Shown here: piece after piece, positions 7,352 through 15,135 of the stretch
How the letters are laid out: every line of letters begins with the position of its first letter
How positions within the stretch are numbered: the first letter of the stretch is position 1
Source: an uncultured Clostridia bacterium
GTDB taxonomy: Bacteria; Bacillota; Clostridia; Oscillospirales; Oscillospiraceae
NCBI GenBank assembly: GCA_946061515.1
Contig: CAMGRL010000021.1
Coordinates: 1-32,821 of the forward strand
Length of the DNA stretch: 32,821 bases
Direction: 5' to 3'
Made by a program: the position numbers and the translations under genes
The notes under the pieces: generated by a model
What the model was told of the DNA's origin: nothing
Database searches by the model: none
What the model saw: only the letters and a program-made list of their open reading frames with translations

Positions 7352-7380
7352 ATTTTAGACTATGAACAGCGTTTTATCAA
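7352..7380 (-). promoter_or_regulatory. Sigma-A-type promoter of hppA
   Basis: On the minus strand TTGATA (7380-7375), exactly 17 nt, then TAAAAT (7357-7352). The -10 lies 42 nt before the hppA ATG. Confidence 0.65.
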
Positions 7381-7401
7381 GGCTGAAAAAGTGGGGCTTC
7401 A

Positions 7402-7562
7402 GGCAAAATGACTAAGTTCGTATGATTCACTGAAATGCAGGAGCGAAAATGCGGCTTCTCCGGCAAAATATACAAAAAATTTACCATCTTATGTAAGCCA
7501 AAATGAGAGATTGCGACACTTCACGGTAAAGTGTATTGACACTTCTTGGGCAAAATGACTAA
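7402..7562 (+). repeat. 14-bp direct repeats in the hppA/dehydratase divergent intergenic region
   Basis: GGCAAAATGACTAA occurs at 7402-7415 and 7549-7562, and a partial GGCAAAAT lies near 7461. The second copy follows a TTGACA at 7536-7541 that has no good -10. The roughly 500-bp gap between hppA and the dehydratase genes (7310-7812) otherwise holds only the hppA promoter and the dehydratase ribosome site. These could be regulator sites. Confidence 0.4.
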
Positions 7563-7812
7563 ATCCATAAATTTAAAGCAAAAATTTAGGCGGGATTCTT
7601 TATCAAAAACACACAAAGAAAACCATAAAATGCAAAACAGCCCGACTCACCGGTGCTTCGACAGGGACCGAAAAAATGCACAAAAACAGCATGCTATTTT
7701 CGTCCAATAAGGAGATATTGGCCGATGCGACGGAAAATGCTTGACGGAAAAAACCGGACCGTCTTATTATTGTTACAGATTAAACGATATTTTAAATAGG
7801 GGGGAACAAGCA

Positions 7813-9012
7813 TTGAGAGACCTAAAGCACCTCATCTTTTTTGAGGACCTTCTGCAGGATGCGAACAACGCCTTAGTTCAGCAAGCCTGCGCCCAGGGCA
7901 AGCTGGCTCTTGCCTACAACTGCTCCTATATCCCGGAAGTTTTGCTGGATGTGGAGGGCTGCTTCGGCGTCCGGCTCAGGGCGCCGCGCTGCACCAGTCC
8001 AGACCTTGCCACCTACTACATGACCAACCGCTCCTGTCCCTATTCCAAGAGTATTCTGGAGCGGGCCTTTGAGGGCGGCTACAATTTTATTGACGCGCTG
8101 CTGGGTCAGGAGTGCTGCACCACCATGAACCGCACCGAGCAGTATTTCGAATACTGCAAGCTCATCCCCAAGGAGAAGTTTTTCGTCAGCTACATCGACA
8201 TGCCCCTGAAAAAGTCGGACTGGCACGCGGGCTATTTCCGCCGCCAGATCGAAAAGAAGATCATCGAGCCCCTGAGCCGCGTCTACGGCGTGGATTTCAG
8301 CGAGGAGAAGCTGAGAGCGGCTGTGGAGCGGCACAATGAGGTCTGCCGGATCATCAGCCAGATCGGCGCGCTGAGAAAGCGGGAAAATCCGCCCATCACC
8401 GGTTATGAATTTCACGTGATCCAACTGGTGAGCCTGACCTGCCCCAAGGAGCTGATCCTGCCCTATCTGCGGGAGACCCTGGAGGAGGTCCTTCAGCGCG
8501 AGCCGGATCCCCAGCCCTTCTACCGGGCCAGGGTCATGGTGGCCGGTTCTGAAATCGACGATCCGGAGTTTACCAAACTGCTGGAGAGCTGCGGCGCTTT
8601 TGTTGCGGCGGACCGCTACTGCTTCGGCTCCATCCCCGGCCGGGATGAAATTGTTCTGGAAGAGGGCAAGGATATCCTCCAGTCCATTGCCGACAGCTAT
8701 CTGTACCACAACCAGTGTCCCCGCACCATGGGCCCTGAGGCCATTGTGGGGCGCAAGCAGTTCCTCTTTGACCTGGCCAGGGAATACGGCGCGGAGGGGA
8801 TCATTTTACAGAATATGAAGTTCTGTGAGTACTGGGGCTACGAACGGGCCCAGGCGGCCATGTGGATGCAGGAGGGCTTTGCCCTGCCGGACACGCTGCC
8901 CGTCTGCCAAATCGAGCGGGACTACACCATCGCCGCCGCCGGGCAGCTGCGCACCCGTTTCCAGGCCTTTGTGGAGTCCCTGGAGATCAAGCGCATCCAG
9001 GCGGGAAAGTGA
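7813..9012 (+). CDS. 2-hydroxyacyl-CoA dehydratase family protein, smaller subunit
   Basis: The protein is 399 residues from TTG at 7813, chosen because AGGGGGG at 7798-7804 sits 8 nt before it. An in-frame TTG at 7741 would add 24 residues but has no ribosome site. It belongs to the HgdB/FldB/HadB-like family, whose members dehydrate (R)-2-hydroxyacyl-CoA through an Fe-S-bound ketyl radical mechanism. Candidate cluster ligands are conserved-looking cysteines in YNCSYIPEVLL, RAPRCTSPDLATYY, NRSCPYS, GQECCTTMN and NQCPRTMG, and the C-terminal FCEYWGYERA stretch fits the family. It is cytosolic. The larger partner starts 17 bases after the stop, so the two are surely cotranscribed. The ATPase activator such enzymes need (HgdC type) is not in the window. 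The substrate is unknown. Confidence 0.82.
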   Translation: MRDLKHLIFFEDLLQDANNALVQQACAQGKLALAYNCSYIPEVLLDVEGCFGVRLRAPRCTSPDLATYYMTNRSCPYSKSILERAFEGGYNFIDALLGQECCTTMNRTEQYFEYCKLIPKEKFFVSYIDMPLKKSDWHAGYFRRQIEKKIIEPLSRVYGVDFSEEKLRAAVERHNEVCRIISQIGALRKRENPPITGYEFHVIQLVSLTCPKELILPYLRETLEEVLQREPDPQPFYRARVMVAGSEIDDPEFTKLLESCGAFVAADRYCFGSIPGRDEIVLEEGKDILQSIADSYLYHNQCPRTMGPEAIVGRKQFLFDLAREYGAEGIILQNMKFCEYWGYERAQAAMWMQEGFALPDTLPVCQIERDYTIAAAGQLRTRFQAFVESLEIKRIQAGK

Positions 9013-9029
9013 GAAAGGGGGAGAGTCCT

Positions 9030-10640
9030 ATGTGGAAAAGAAAAGTAAGCATCAAGGAGCAGTACGGCTCCCTCAAACATTTTCTGAAAGGGGACGAGGA
9101 CTGCCATTACATCGGCCAGCGCTACATAGAGGGCACCAATATCTTTGCCCGCCGGGAGTGGCGGGGCGTGAAGGACACCTCCTACGCCTTTTACCGCTGG
9201 CTTGTGACCTGGGTGAAGATGGGGGGCCTTGTGGCCCGGGACCCGGTGCGCATTGTGAAGGCCTTTTTCCGCTACCGCTGGCTCAGCGCCTATCTCATCG
9301 CGCCGGCCATGATCGACCGCTGGATCGAGGGGGACCGGGGCATGGCCCTGCGCTGTGACCTGGCCGCCGCGGACTGCATGATCAGCGACTCGGTGGACAC
9401 CCTGTGGGCGTCTCTCCGGGCCGACCGGAAGTTAGGGGAGACCGAGTGGACAGACAAAACCGTGGCCTTTGACTACACCCTGCCCAAGCACCTGATCTTC
9501 GGCTTTCCCGGCACCTACGCCATCAACATGCAGCAGCACGCGGCCTTCATGCTGCCTCTGATCCGCAAGGAGCTGGGCTCCTACTATGTGGACCAGGCGG
9601 TGAGCTGCGGCATCCCCGGGGACATGTGTACTCTGCCCCTGGTGGAGACCGGCGTGGCCGTGGTGGGGGAATACCCGGACATCGGCAACTTCTGGATGAC
9701 CACCAACAACCCCTGCGACGCCAACATGATGGACAACAACGCCATGTACCGGGAGCTGTCCGCAAACGGCAAAAAAGCGGTGCACCCGCTGACCACGCCG
9801 CTGATGTACGACGACCCCACCACCAAGGAGCTGGGGGTTCACGAGCTGTACGAGGCCATCGAATTTATGGAGCAGCAGTTCGGCCGCCCCTTTGACTGGG
9901 AGGCTTTCAGGGAGCATCTGCGCGCCACCAACCAGGTGAACCGGGAGGAGCTGGAGCGCTGGGACATCTACGCCAGAACCGACAACGGCTGCCTGAATGC
10001 CGTGCTGCAGGGCCTGTTCCGCATCTACTTCTACCAGCAGGGCGGCACCAAATATTTTGCCAAAACCTCGCCCAAGCTGCTGAAAATGTTCTATGAATGC
10101 GTGGAGAAGGACATTAAGCCCTTCCCCAAGACCCGGCACCGGGCCCTGGCCTGGAGCTGCGGCTCCACCTATTACATTCAGGGCGTCAGCTGGCTGTATA
10201 ACTGCTGGGGCATTCTGTGCGTGATCAACATGGACTCCCTGACCGGACACAACATCATCGACACCGAGGACGAGGAGATCATGATGGAGGACCTGGCCGA
10301 CTGGTACTCCCACACCCCCATGCGCACCCACACCGTGGGCGGCAACCGGCATATCCTGCAGATGTTCGAGACGGCGGAGAAGTTCAACTGCGACACCATC
10401 ATCATGTACGATGATATCGGCTGCAAGGGCATGGCCGGGGCCCAGGGCCTGCTGGAGGAGGAGTTCAACAAATACCGGGACCGTTTCCACATCATCTGGA
10501 TGCCCCACTCCCTGATGGATCCCCGCATCGTCCCGCCGGCCGAGGCCAGACGGGCCGTGAACCAGTATATGACCGACGTTCTGCACGAGGAGCCGCTGGA
10601 CCCCACGCTGGTGGACTTCGACGACTCCATGGGCTGGTAA
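9030..10640 (+). CDS. 2-hydroxyacyl-CoA dehydratase family protein, larger subunit
   Basis: The protein has 536 residues from the ATG at 9030, preceded by AAAGGGGGAG at 9014-9023. An upstream in-frame ATG at 8862 lies deep inside the previous gene and is not used. It pairs with the smaller subunit as the second half of a heterodimeric 2-hydroxyacyl-CoA dehydratase-like enzyme. Cysteines suitable for Fe-S ligation appear in AVSCGIPGDMCTLPLVETG, TNNPCDANMMDNNAMY, LAWSCGSTYYIQG, LYNCWGILCV and MYDDIGCKGMAGAQG, the last near the C-terminus as in HgdA/HadC-type subunits. The N-terminal part, with GQRYIEGTNIFARREW and DPVRIVKAFFRYRWLSAYL, is an extension of this subfamily that I do not recognise functionally. 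No membrane segment is evident. The physiological acid is unknown. Confidence 0.8.
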   Translation: MWKRKVSIKEQYGSLKHFLKGDEDCHYIGQRYIEGTNIFARREWRGVKDTSYAFYRWLVTWVKMGGLVARDPVRIVKAFFRYRWLSAYLIAPAMIDRWIEGDRGMALRCDLAAADCMISDSVDTLWASLRADRKLGETEWTDKTVAFDYTLPKHLIFGFPGTYAINMQQHAAFMLPLIRKELGSYYVDQAVSCGIPGDMCTLPLVETGVAVVGEYPDIGNFWMTTNNPCDANMMDNNAMYRELSANGKKAVHPLTTPLMYDDPTTKELGVHELYEAIEFMEQQFGRPFDWEAFREHLRATNQVNREELERWDIYARTDNGCLNAVLQGLFRIYFYQQGGTKYFAKTSPKLLKMFYECVEKDIKPFPKTRHRALAWSCGSTYYIQGVSWLYNCWGILCVINMDSLTGHNIIDTEDEEIMMEDLADWYSHTPMRTHTVGGNRHILQMFETAEKFNCDTIIMYDDIGCKGMAGAQGLLEEEFNKYRDRFHIIWMPHSLMDPRIVPPAEARRAVNQYMTDVLHEEPLDPTLVDFDDSMGW

Positions 10641-10652
10641 GGAGGAAAACAT

Positions 10653-10811
10653 ATGAAAAAGATTTTGAAGATTTTTGCGGTTTTGTTCGCCCTGCTCTCC
10701 GGGCTTTTCGCGGTGTATTATTTCAATCTGGACATGAAGCTGATGCGCTCTGTGGTGCTGCCCTTTATGGACAAATATTTTGACAAGCAGCAGCCCCAGC
10801 GGATCATCTGA
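10653..10811 (+). CDS. 52-residue single-pass membrane peptide in the dehydratase operon
   Basis: ATG at 10653 is preceded by GGAGG at 10641-10645, directly after the dehydratase stop. The frame ends in TGA at 10809-10811, overlapping the next gene's AGGAGG. The peptide starts MKKILKIFAVLFALLSGLFA, a Lys-rich head and one hydrophobic segment of about 20 residues. A charged tail containing NLDMKLMRSVVLPFMDKYFD and ending QPQRII follows. The position, two good ribosome sites and tight spacing argue that it is a real gene and not chance. It could anchor the enzyme or a partner to the membrane, or be an uncleaved signal peptide. I do not recognise a family. Confidence 0.7.
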   Translation: MKKILKIFAVLFALLSGLFAVYYFNLDMKLMRSVVLPFMDKYFDKQQPQRII

Positions 10812-10822
10812 GGAGGTTTGCC

Positions 10823-11089
10823 ATGCTGAAAAATCCGAAAGTCACGCCCCGGGCGCTGACGACGAAGGAAAAGGCGGACCGGGCCAACGACATCTACGAC
10901 AGCTTTGCCAACTACCTGTGCTTCTGCCCCGGCTGCAATTATGTGGATAAGACCAACATGTACCTGATGCGGGCGGAGATGCGGGTGCAGAAGCTGCGGG
11001 ACGAGGGTGTAAAGTGCCCCAACTGCGGCCGCTGCGGTTGGATCCTGGGCTACCCTCTGGGCAGCACCACCGGCTTTGTGAAATTTTAA
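10823..11089 (+). CDS. 88-residue Cys-rich protein of the dehydratase operon
   Basis: ATG at 10823 has AGGAGG at 10811-10816, 6 nt upstream. The protein contains seven cysteines arranged as CFCPGC (about residues 33-38) and CPNCGRC (about 64-70), the pattern of a small Zn-ribbon or Fe-S binding protein. It ends with GWILGYPLGSTTGFVKF. It has no signal peptide or membrane segment. It is the last gene of the operon, with a terminator 11 bases on. A role in Fe-S cluster handling or electron delivery to the dehydratase is conceivable from context alone. A distant resemblance to Cys-rich DUF2769-like proteins is possible but not established. Confidence 0.75.
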   Translation: MLKNPKVTPRALTTKEKADRANDIYDSFANYLCFCPGCNYVDKTNMYLMRAEMRVQKLRDEGVKCPNCGRCGWILGYPLGSTTGFVKF

Positions 11090-11100
11090 AAGAGTACAGG

Positions 11101-11139
11101 AAAAAGGAAGGGCGCTTTTGAAACGCTCTTCCTTTTTTG
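11101..11139 (+). terminator. Rho-independent terminator of the dehydratase operon
   Basis: AAAAAGGAAGGGCG pairs with CGCTCTTCCTTTTT (one G-T wobble) and ends in TTTTTT. Confidence 0.9.
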
Positions 11140-11400
11140 CCGTGGGCAGACGGAGCAAAACCGATCCCAGCTTCTCCTCTCATTCAGAACCGCGAAGCGG
11201 CGAAGAATCCTGTGAACAGAACGCCGAAGCCCCTGAATACGGGATCCTTCGCTGACGCTCAGGATGACACGGGGTGGGGAGACTTTTTCCAGGTCGCCCA
11301 GGAACGGCGGCAACAGGAGCGAACAAAGAGTGAATAGTGAAGAGTGAAGAGTGAAGAGGTAAACAGGGAGGAAGGAACTGCCGTGAAGTGTAAAAATAGG
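11140..11400. other. Non-coding spacer with repeat-like sequence and a short tandem repeat
   Basis: No gene is supported here. The segment around 11180-11275 (CGCGAAGCGGCGAAGAATCC, then GGATCCTTCGCTGACGCTCA) has the look of dispersed intergenic repeat debris. At 11327-11358 the 7-8-bp unit AGAGTGA(A) is repeated about four times in tandem. Confidence 0.5.
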
Positions 11401-11429
11401 TGGAAATTGAGATACTTATATGGTATAAT
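11401..11429 (+). promoter_or_regulatory. Extended -10 promoter of the polysaccharide export operon
   Basis: TGGTATAAT at 11421-11429 is a perfect extended -10 (TGnTATAAT). The -35 position at 17-bp spacing is TGGAAA, a weak match, as is usual for extended -10 promoters. The first gene starts 39 nt downstream. Confidence 0.65.
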
Positions 11430-11467
11430 GCAACATCGGAAGTATACCCATTTACATGGAGGAAGAA

Positions 11468-12262
11468 ATGAAATCAATCCGCAATATCATATTGTCTCTG
11501 AAAAAATACGGGTTTCTGATCAAACAGCTGGTGTCCAGAGACTTTAAGGTGAAATATAAACGCAGCGTGCTGGGCGTGGCCTGGAGCCTGCTGTACCCGG
11601 TGCTGATGATGGCGGTCATGGCCATTATTTTCTCAAACGTGTTCAAATTCAACGTCCCCGGGGTGAACTATCTGGTCTACCTGCTCACCGGCCTTACCTA
11701 TTTCAACTATTTCAGCGAGGCCTCCAACCTTTCCATGAGCAGCATTATTGCCAACTTCGGCCTGATCAACAAGGTGTATATCCCCAAATACATCTTTCCC
11801 CTGACCAAGTGCCTTTTCGTGGGCATCAACTTTCTGCTGACCCTGATCCCCCTCTACGTGGTGATCTTTGCCACCGGCACCGGGGTGAATATCTACCACC
11901 TGCTGCTGCCCTATTCTTTCCTGTGCCTGCTCATGTTCACCCTGGGCATAGGTTTTCTTCTGTCTGCGGTGGCGGTGTTTTTGCGGGACATGCTGTATAT
12001 CTACGGCATTGTCCTTACGCTCTGGACCTACCTTACCCCGATCATGTATGATCTTTCCATGCTTCAGAACAAATTTTTTGAGACGCTGCTGAAGTTCAAT
12101 CCGCTCTATCAGTACATCAACTTTGCCAGGACCATCATCCTGTATAAGCACTGCCCCACGGTGGGCCAGTTTGCCGCCTGCTTTGTGTCTGCGGCGCTGG
12201 TTCTGCTGCTGGGCGTGGTGGTGTTCAAGAAAAATCAGGACAAGTTTGTCTACTACATTTGA
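11468..12262 (+). CDS. ABC-2 type polysaccharide export permease (Wzm/TagG type)
   Basis: The protein has 264 residues from the ATG at 11468, preferred over the ATG at 11456 because GGAGG at 11458-11462 sits 5 nt before it. The N-terminus LVSRDFKVKYKRSVLGVAWS followed by LLYPVLMM is the typical cytoplasmic-to-TM1 signature of O-antigen and teichoic-acid export permeases. About six membrane segments follow, including YLVYLLTGLTYFNYF and IGFLLSAVAVFLRDMLYIYG. The late NPLYQYINFARTIILY is the family's usual end motif. It forms the membrane channel with the ATPase encoded 15 bases downstream, exporting a lipid-linked polymer made in the cytoplasm. It is the first gene of the cluster, directly behind the promoter. 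Confidence 0.92.
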   Translation: MKSIRNIILSLKKYGFLIKQLVSRDFKVKYKRSVLGVAWSLLYPVLMMAVMAIIFSNVFKFNVPGVNYLVYLLTGLTYFNYFSEASNLSMSSIIANFGLINKVYIPKYIFPLTKCLFVGINFLLTLIPLYVVIFATGTGVNIYHLLLPYSFLCLLMFTLGIGFLLSAVAVFLRDMLYIYGIVLTLWTYLTPIMYDLSMLQNKFFETLLKFNPLYQYINFARTIILYKHCPTVGQFAACFVSAALVLLLGVVVFKKNQDKFVYYI

Positions 12263-12277
12263 GTTGAGGCTTGCAAT

Positions 12278-13039
12278 ATGGACGAAATCATGATAAGAGC
12301 AAAAGACCTGTCGATGATGTTCAATCTGGGCATCGACAAGGGCTTTTCCCTGAAACAGGGCTTCGTGGATCTGTTTGATCCCAAAAAGAAAAAACAGGAC
12401 AAAAGCAAAAATGACTTCTGGGCGCTGCAGGATGTGAGCTTTGAAGTGAAGCGGGGCGAGGTCATCGGCTTTGTGGGCTGCAACGGCGCGGGAAAATCCA
12501 CCCTGCTCAAAATCGTGGCCGGCGTATACAAGCCCACCAAAGGCACGATAGAGACCTTCGGCAATGTCTGCCCCATGATCGAGCTGGGCGCGGGCTTCGA
12601 TATGGACCTGTCCGCCTCCGAAAACGTCTATCTCAACGGCGCCGTCATGGGCTATTCCGAGGAGTTTATCAAAAGCAAATATCAGGAGATCGTGGACTTT
12701 TCCGAACTGCATGACTTTATGGACGTGCCGGTGAAAAACTTCTCCTCCGGTATGAGCGCAAGGCTGGCCTTCTCCGTCGCCACCATTGTGGACCCGGAGA
12801 TTTTGATCGTGGACGAGATCCTGTCCGTGGGCGACGCTGCCTTCCAGAGCAAGAGTGAGGAGAAGATGCTCTCCATGATCAACGGCGGCACTACGGTGCT
12901 GTATGTGTCCCACTCGGTGGAGTCTATTCTGAAGCTCTGCACCGGCGTGATTTGGCTGGATCACGGCCATATTGTGAAGGCGGGCGAGCCGGAGGAAGTG
13001 TGCAGGGAGTATCTCGCCTCTCTGGGGCAGAGCCTGTAA
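12278..13039 (+). CDS. Polysaccharide export ABC transporter ATP-binding protein (Wzt/TagH type, short form)
   Basis: This 253-residue nucleotide-binding subunit pairs with the upstream permease. Walker A is GCNGAGKST, the signature is NFSSGMSARLAF, Walker B is ILIVDEILSVGD, and the switch His is in LYVSHS. The insertion FSLKQGFVDLFDPKKKKQDK, between the first strand and Walker A, is typical of Wzt/TagH proteins. It stops soon after the ATPase domain, so it lacks the C-terminal carbohydrate-binding domain that long Wzt proteins use to recognise a capped chain end. This suggests export without that form of cap reading, although a methyltransferase-containing polymerase is encoded downstream. 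GAGTTGAGG lies before the ATG. Confidence 0.92.
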   Translation: MDEIMIRAKDLSMMFNLGIDKGFSLKQGFVDLFDPKKKKQDKSKNDFWALQDVSFEVKRGEVIGFVGCNGAGKSTLLKIVAGVYKPTKGTIETFGNVCPMIELGAGFDMDLSASENVYLNGAVMGYSEEFIKSKYQEIVDFSELHDFMDVPVKNFSSGMSARLAFSVATIVDPEILIVDEILSVGDAAFQSKSEEKMLSMINGGTTVLYVSHSVESILKLCTGVIWLDHGHIVKAGEPEEVCREYLASLGQSL

Positions 13040-13043
13040 TACC

Positions 13044-14123
13044 ATGAAAAAACTGATTTTCTTCTCCAAGCACATGGGGATCGGCGGGCTGGAAAAATCC
13101 CTGCTGAACCTGCTGAACAGCCTGGATCTTGACCGGTATCAGGTGACGCTGGTACTGGAGGAAAAACAGGGCGAGTTTCTGGAAAAGCTGGACGAGCGGG
13201 TGAAGGTGGAGGAATACCGGCTGAGCCGCTGCCCCTTTGTGCCCCTGAGAAAGCTGATCAACTTTGCAAAGCGCTGGTTCTGGGTGCAAAAAAACCGGAA
13301 TCGGTACGATTTTTCCTGCTCCTACTGCACCTATTCCGTCATTGGCAGCAGGCTCAGTCAGGCGGCGTCAGATAATTCCTGCCTTTATGTACACAACGAT
13401 TACACCCATATCTACCCGGACAGAGAGCAGTTCAGGGCCTTTTTCCACCAGCTGCGGACGGAAAATTTCCGCAAGATCCTTTTTGTCTCCAATGAAAGCC
13501 GGGAGAGCTTCTGCACTGTTTTGCCGGAGCTTGCGGGAAAAACCCAGGTCATCAACAACCTCATCAACGCCGGTGAGATCCGGTCTATGGCCAAAGAGCC
13601 CTGCAAATTTCAGCCCGGGCCGGGGGAGACGGTGTTTGTTTTCGTGGGCCGTCTCAGCGAGCCACACAAGCGGCTGTCCCGGCTGCTGGAGGCCTTTGCT
13701 CTGGCCCTGAAGGACCGGCAGGATATCCGTTTGCTGATCGTGGGCGACGGGCCGGACCGTGCCCTTTGCCGGGAGCTTATCCAAAGCCTTGGCCTCACAC
13801 CATTCGTGGAGATGACGGGGGCCAGCAGCAACCCTTATCCGTATATGGACCGGGCGGACTGCCTGGTGCTCAGCTCGGATTATGAGGGCTTTCCCGTGGT
13901 GTATTATGAAGCGCTGGTGCTGGGAAAAGACATTATCACGACCATCCCGGTCAGCGACGAGCGGATTAACATTGCCGATCATGCCGCCATAACGGATAAG
14001 ACGCCGGAAGCCCTTGCTTCGGCAATAAAAACGTATAAAAAACAGGAACATCCGCCCTTTGACATGGAGGGGACAAACCGCAGCCGTATGGAAGCGCTGT
14101 GCGCGCTGGCTGACGGCAGATAA
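13044..14123 (+). CDS. GT4-family glycosyltransferase (GT-B fold)
   Basis: The 359-residue protein starts 4 bases after the ATPase stop, indicating translational coupling. The N-terminal MKKLIFFSKHMGIGGLEKSL matches the first Rossmann domain of GT4 enzymes (G-G-x-E/K-x2-L loop). The C-terminal domain has VFVFVGRLSEPHKRLSRLLE, LLIVGDGPDR and the EGFPVVYYEAL pair of glutamates (E-x7-E) that bind the sugar-nucleotide. It should be a cytosolic or membrane-peripheral retaining transferase adding a sugar to the lipid-linked chain. The donor and acceptor cannot be read from sequence. Confidence 0.88.
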   Translation: MKKLIFFSKHMGIGGLEKSLLNLLNSLDLDRYQVTLVLEEKQGEFLEKLDERVKVEEYRLSRCPFVPLRKLINFAKRWFWVQKNRNRYDFSCSYCTYSVIGSRLSQAASDNSCLYVHNDYTHIYPDREQFRAFFHQLRTENFRKILFVSNESRESFCTVLPELAGKTQVINNLINAGEIRSMAKEPCKFQPGPGETVFVFVGRLSEPHKRLSRLLEAFALALKDRQDIRLLIVGDGPDRALCRELIQSLGLTPFVEMTGASSNPYPYMDRADCLVLSSDYEGFPVVYYEALVLGKDIITTIPVSDERINIADHAAITDKTPEALASAIKTYKKQEHPPFDMEGTNRSRMEALCALADGR

Positions 14124-14162
14124 AATGGAATAACTTGCATGTTTCCTGACCTGGACAGTTTG

Positions 14163-14201
14163 TTGACACGACTTTATTTGCGTGATAAACTCAAATAAGT
14201 C
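14163..14201 (+). promoter_or_regulatory. Promoter with overlapping inverted repeat upstream of rfbA
   Basis: TTGACA at 14163-14168 is followed after 17 nt by TAAACT (14186-14191). An inverted repeat, GACTTTATTTG (14170-14180) and CAAATAAGTC (14192-14201), brackets the -10 and has the form of an operator. The match of the -10 to consensus is only 4 of 6. Confidence 0.5.
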
Positions 14202-14237
14202 AAAAAATAGAAAAAAACGGATAGATGGAGGTAAAAA

Positions 14238-15116
14238 ATGAAAGGAATCGTTTTAGCCGGAGGAAGCGGCACGCGTCTTTATCCCCTGACAAAGGTGACC
14301 TCAAAACAGCTTTTGCCGATCTACGACAAACCCATGGTCTTTTATCCCCTGTCCACTCTGATGCTGGCGGGCATCCGGGATATCCTGATTATTTCCACGC
14401 CTACCGACCTTCCCAACTTTGAGCGGCTGCTGGGCGACGGCAGCCAGTACGGCATAAGACTTTCCTATAAGGTGCAGCCCTCCCCGGACGGACTGGCCCA
14501 GGCCTTTATTCTGGGCGAGGAGTTCATCGGCGACGACAGGGCCGCCATGATCCTGGGCGACAACATCTTCTACGGCGCCGGCCTGGGCGACCATCTGCGC
14601 CGGGCGGCAAAGCAGGAGGAGGGCGCCACGGTGTTCGGCTATTATGTGGAGGACCCGGAACGCTTCGGCGTGGTGGAGTTTGATAAAAACGGAAAGGCCG
14701 TCTCCATCGAGGAGAAGCCCAAAAATCCCAAGTCCAACTACGCGGTCACCGGCCTGTATTTTTACGATAAAAAGGTCTGCGAAAGGGCAAAGGCCCTGAA
14801 GCCCTCCGCAAGAGGGGAGCTGGAGATCACGGACCTGAACCGCATCTATCTGGAAGAGGACAAGCTGAACGTGATCACCCTGGGCCGGGGCTATGCCTGG
14901 CTGGACACCGGAACCATGGACTCTCTGGCGCAGGCCACGGAATTTGTCCGGGTGGTGGAGTCCCGGGAGGGCATTCAGATCGCCGCCCTGGAGGAGATCG
15001 CCTACAACAGCGGCTGGATCAGCCGGGAGCAGCTCCTTGAAGCGGCAAACGCATACGGAAAATCTCCCTACGGCAAGCACCTGATGAACGTGGCCGAAGG
15101 GAAATACATATATTGA
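14238..15116 (+). CDS. rfbA: Glucose-1-phosphate thymidylyltransferase
   Basis: The 292-residue protein has GGAGG before its ATG. It makes dTDP-glucose from dTTP and glucose-1-phosphate, the first step to dTDP-L-rhamnose. The N-terminal [20 protein letters not shown] is the nucleotide-binding loop of RmlA, followed by [28 protein letters not shown] holds the metal-binding Asp, and [19 protein letters not shown] and [10 protein letters not shown] are further family hallmarks. The length is standard for RmlA. It begins the rfbA-rfbC-rfbB run, transcribed from the promoter just upstream or by read-through from the export operon. Confidence 0.97.
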   Translation: MKGIVLAGGSGTRLYPLTKVTSKQLLPIYDKPMVFYPLSTLMLAGIRDILIISTPTDLPNFERLLGDGSQYGIRLSYKVQPSPDGLAQAFILGEEFIGDDRAAMILGDNIFYGAGLGDHLRRAAKQEEGATVFGYYVEDPERFGVVEFDKNGKAVSIEEKPKNPKSNYAVTGLYFYDKKVCERAKALKPSARGELEITDLNRIYLEEDKLNVITLGRGYAWLDTGTMDSLAQATEFVRVVESREGIQIAALEEIAYNSGWISREQLLEAANAYGKSPYGKHLMNVAEGKYIY

Positions 15117-15135
15117 TTTTACGGAGATACAGAAA

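Noticed and set aside
5459-7411. 650-residue open frame on the plus strand opposite hppA
   Set aside because: It is Gly/His/Gln-rich with no family features and lies wholly antisense to a clear pyrophosphatase gene. GC-rich codon bias explains it.
7536-7564. TTGACA at 7536 as promoter of the dehydratase operon
   Set aside because: No acceptable -10 exists at 16-18 bp spacing (CTAAAT at best), so I did not list it as a promoter.
8862-9029. Upstream extension of the larger dehydratase subunit to the ATG at 8862
   Set aside because: It overlaps 150 bases of the smaller subunit, while ATG 9030 has a strong ribosome site and a family-like N-terminus.
11407-11429. TTGAGA as -35 for the TATAAT at 11424
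   Set aside because: The spacer is only 11 bp. The extended -10 is the better explanation.
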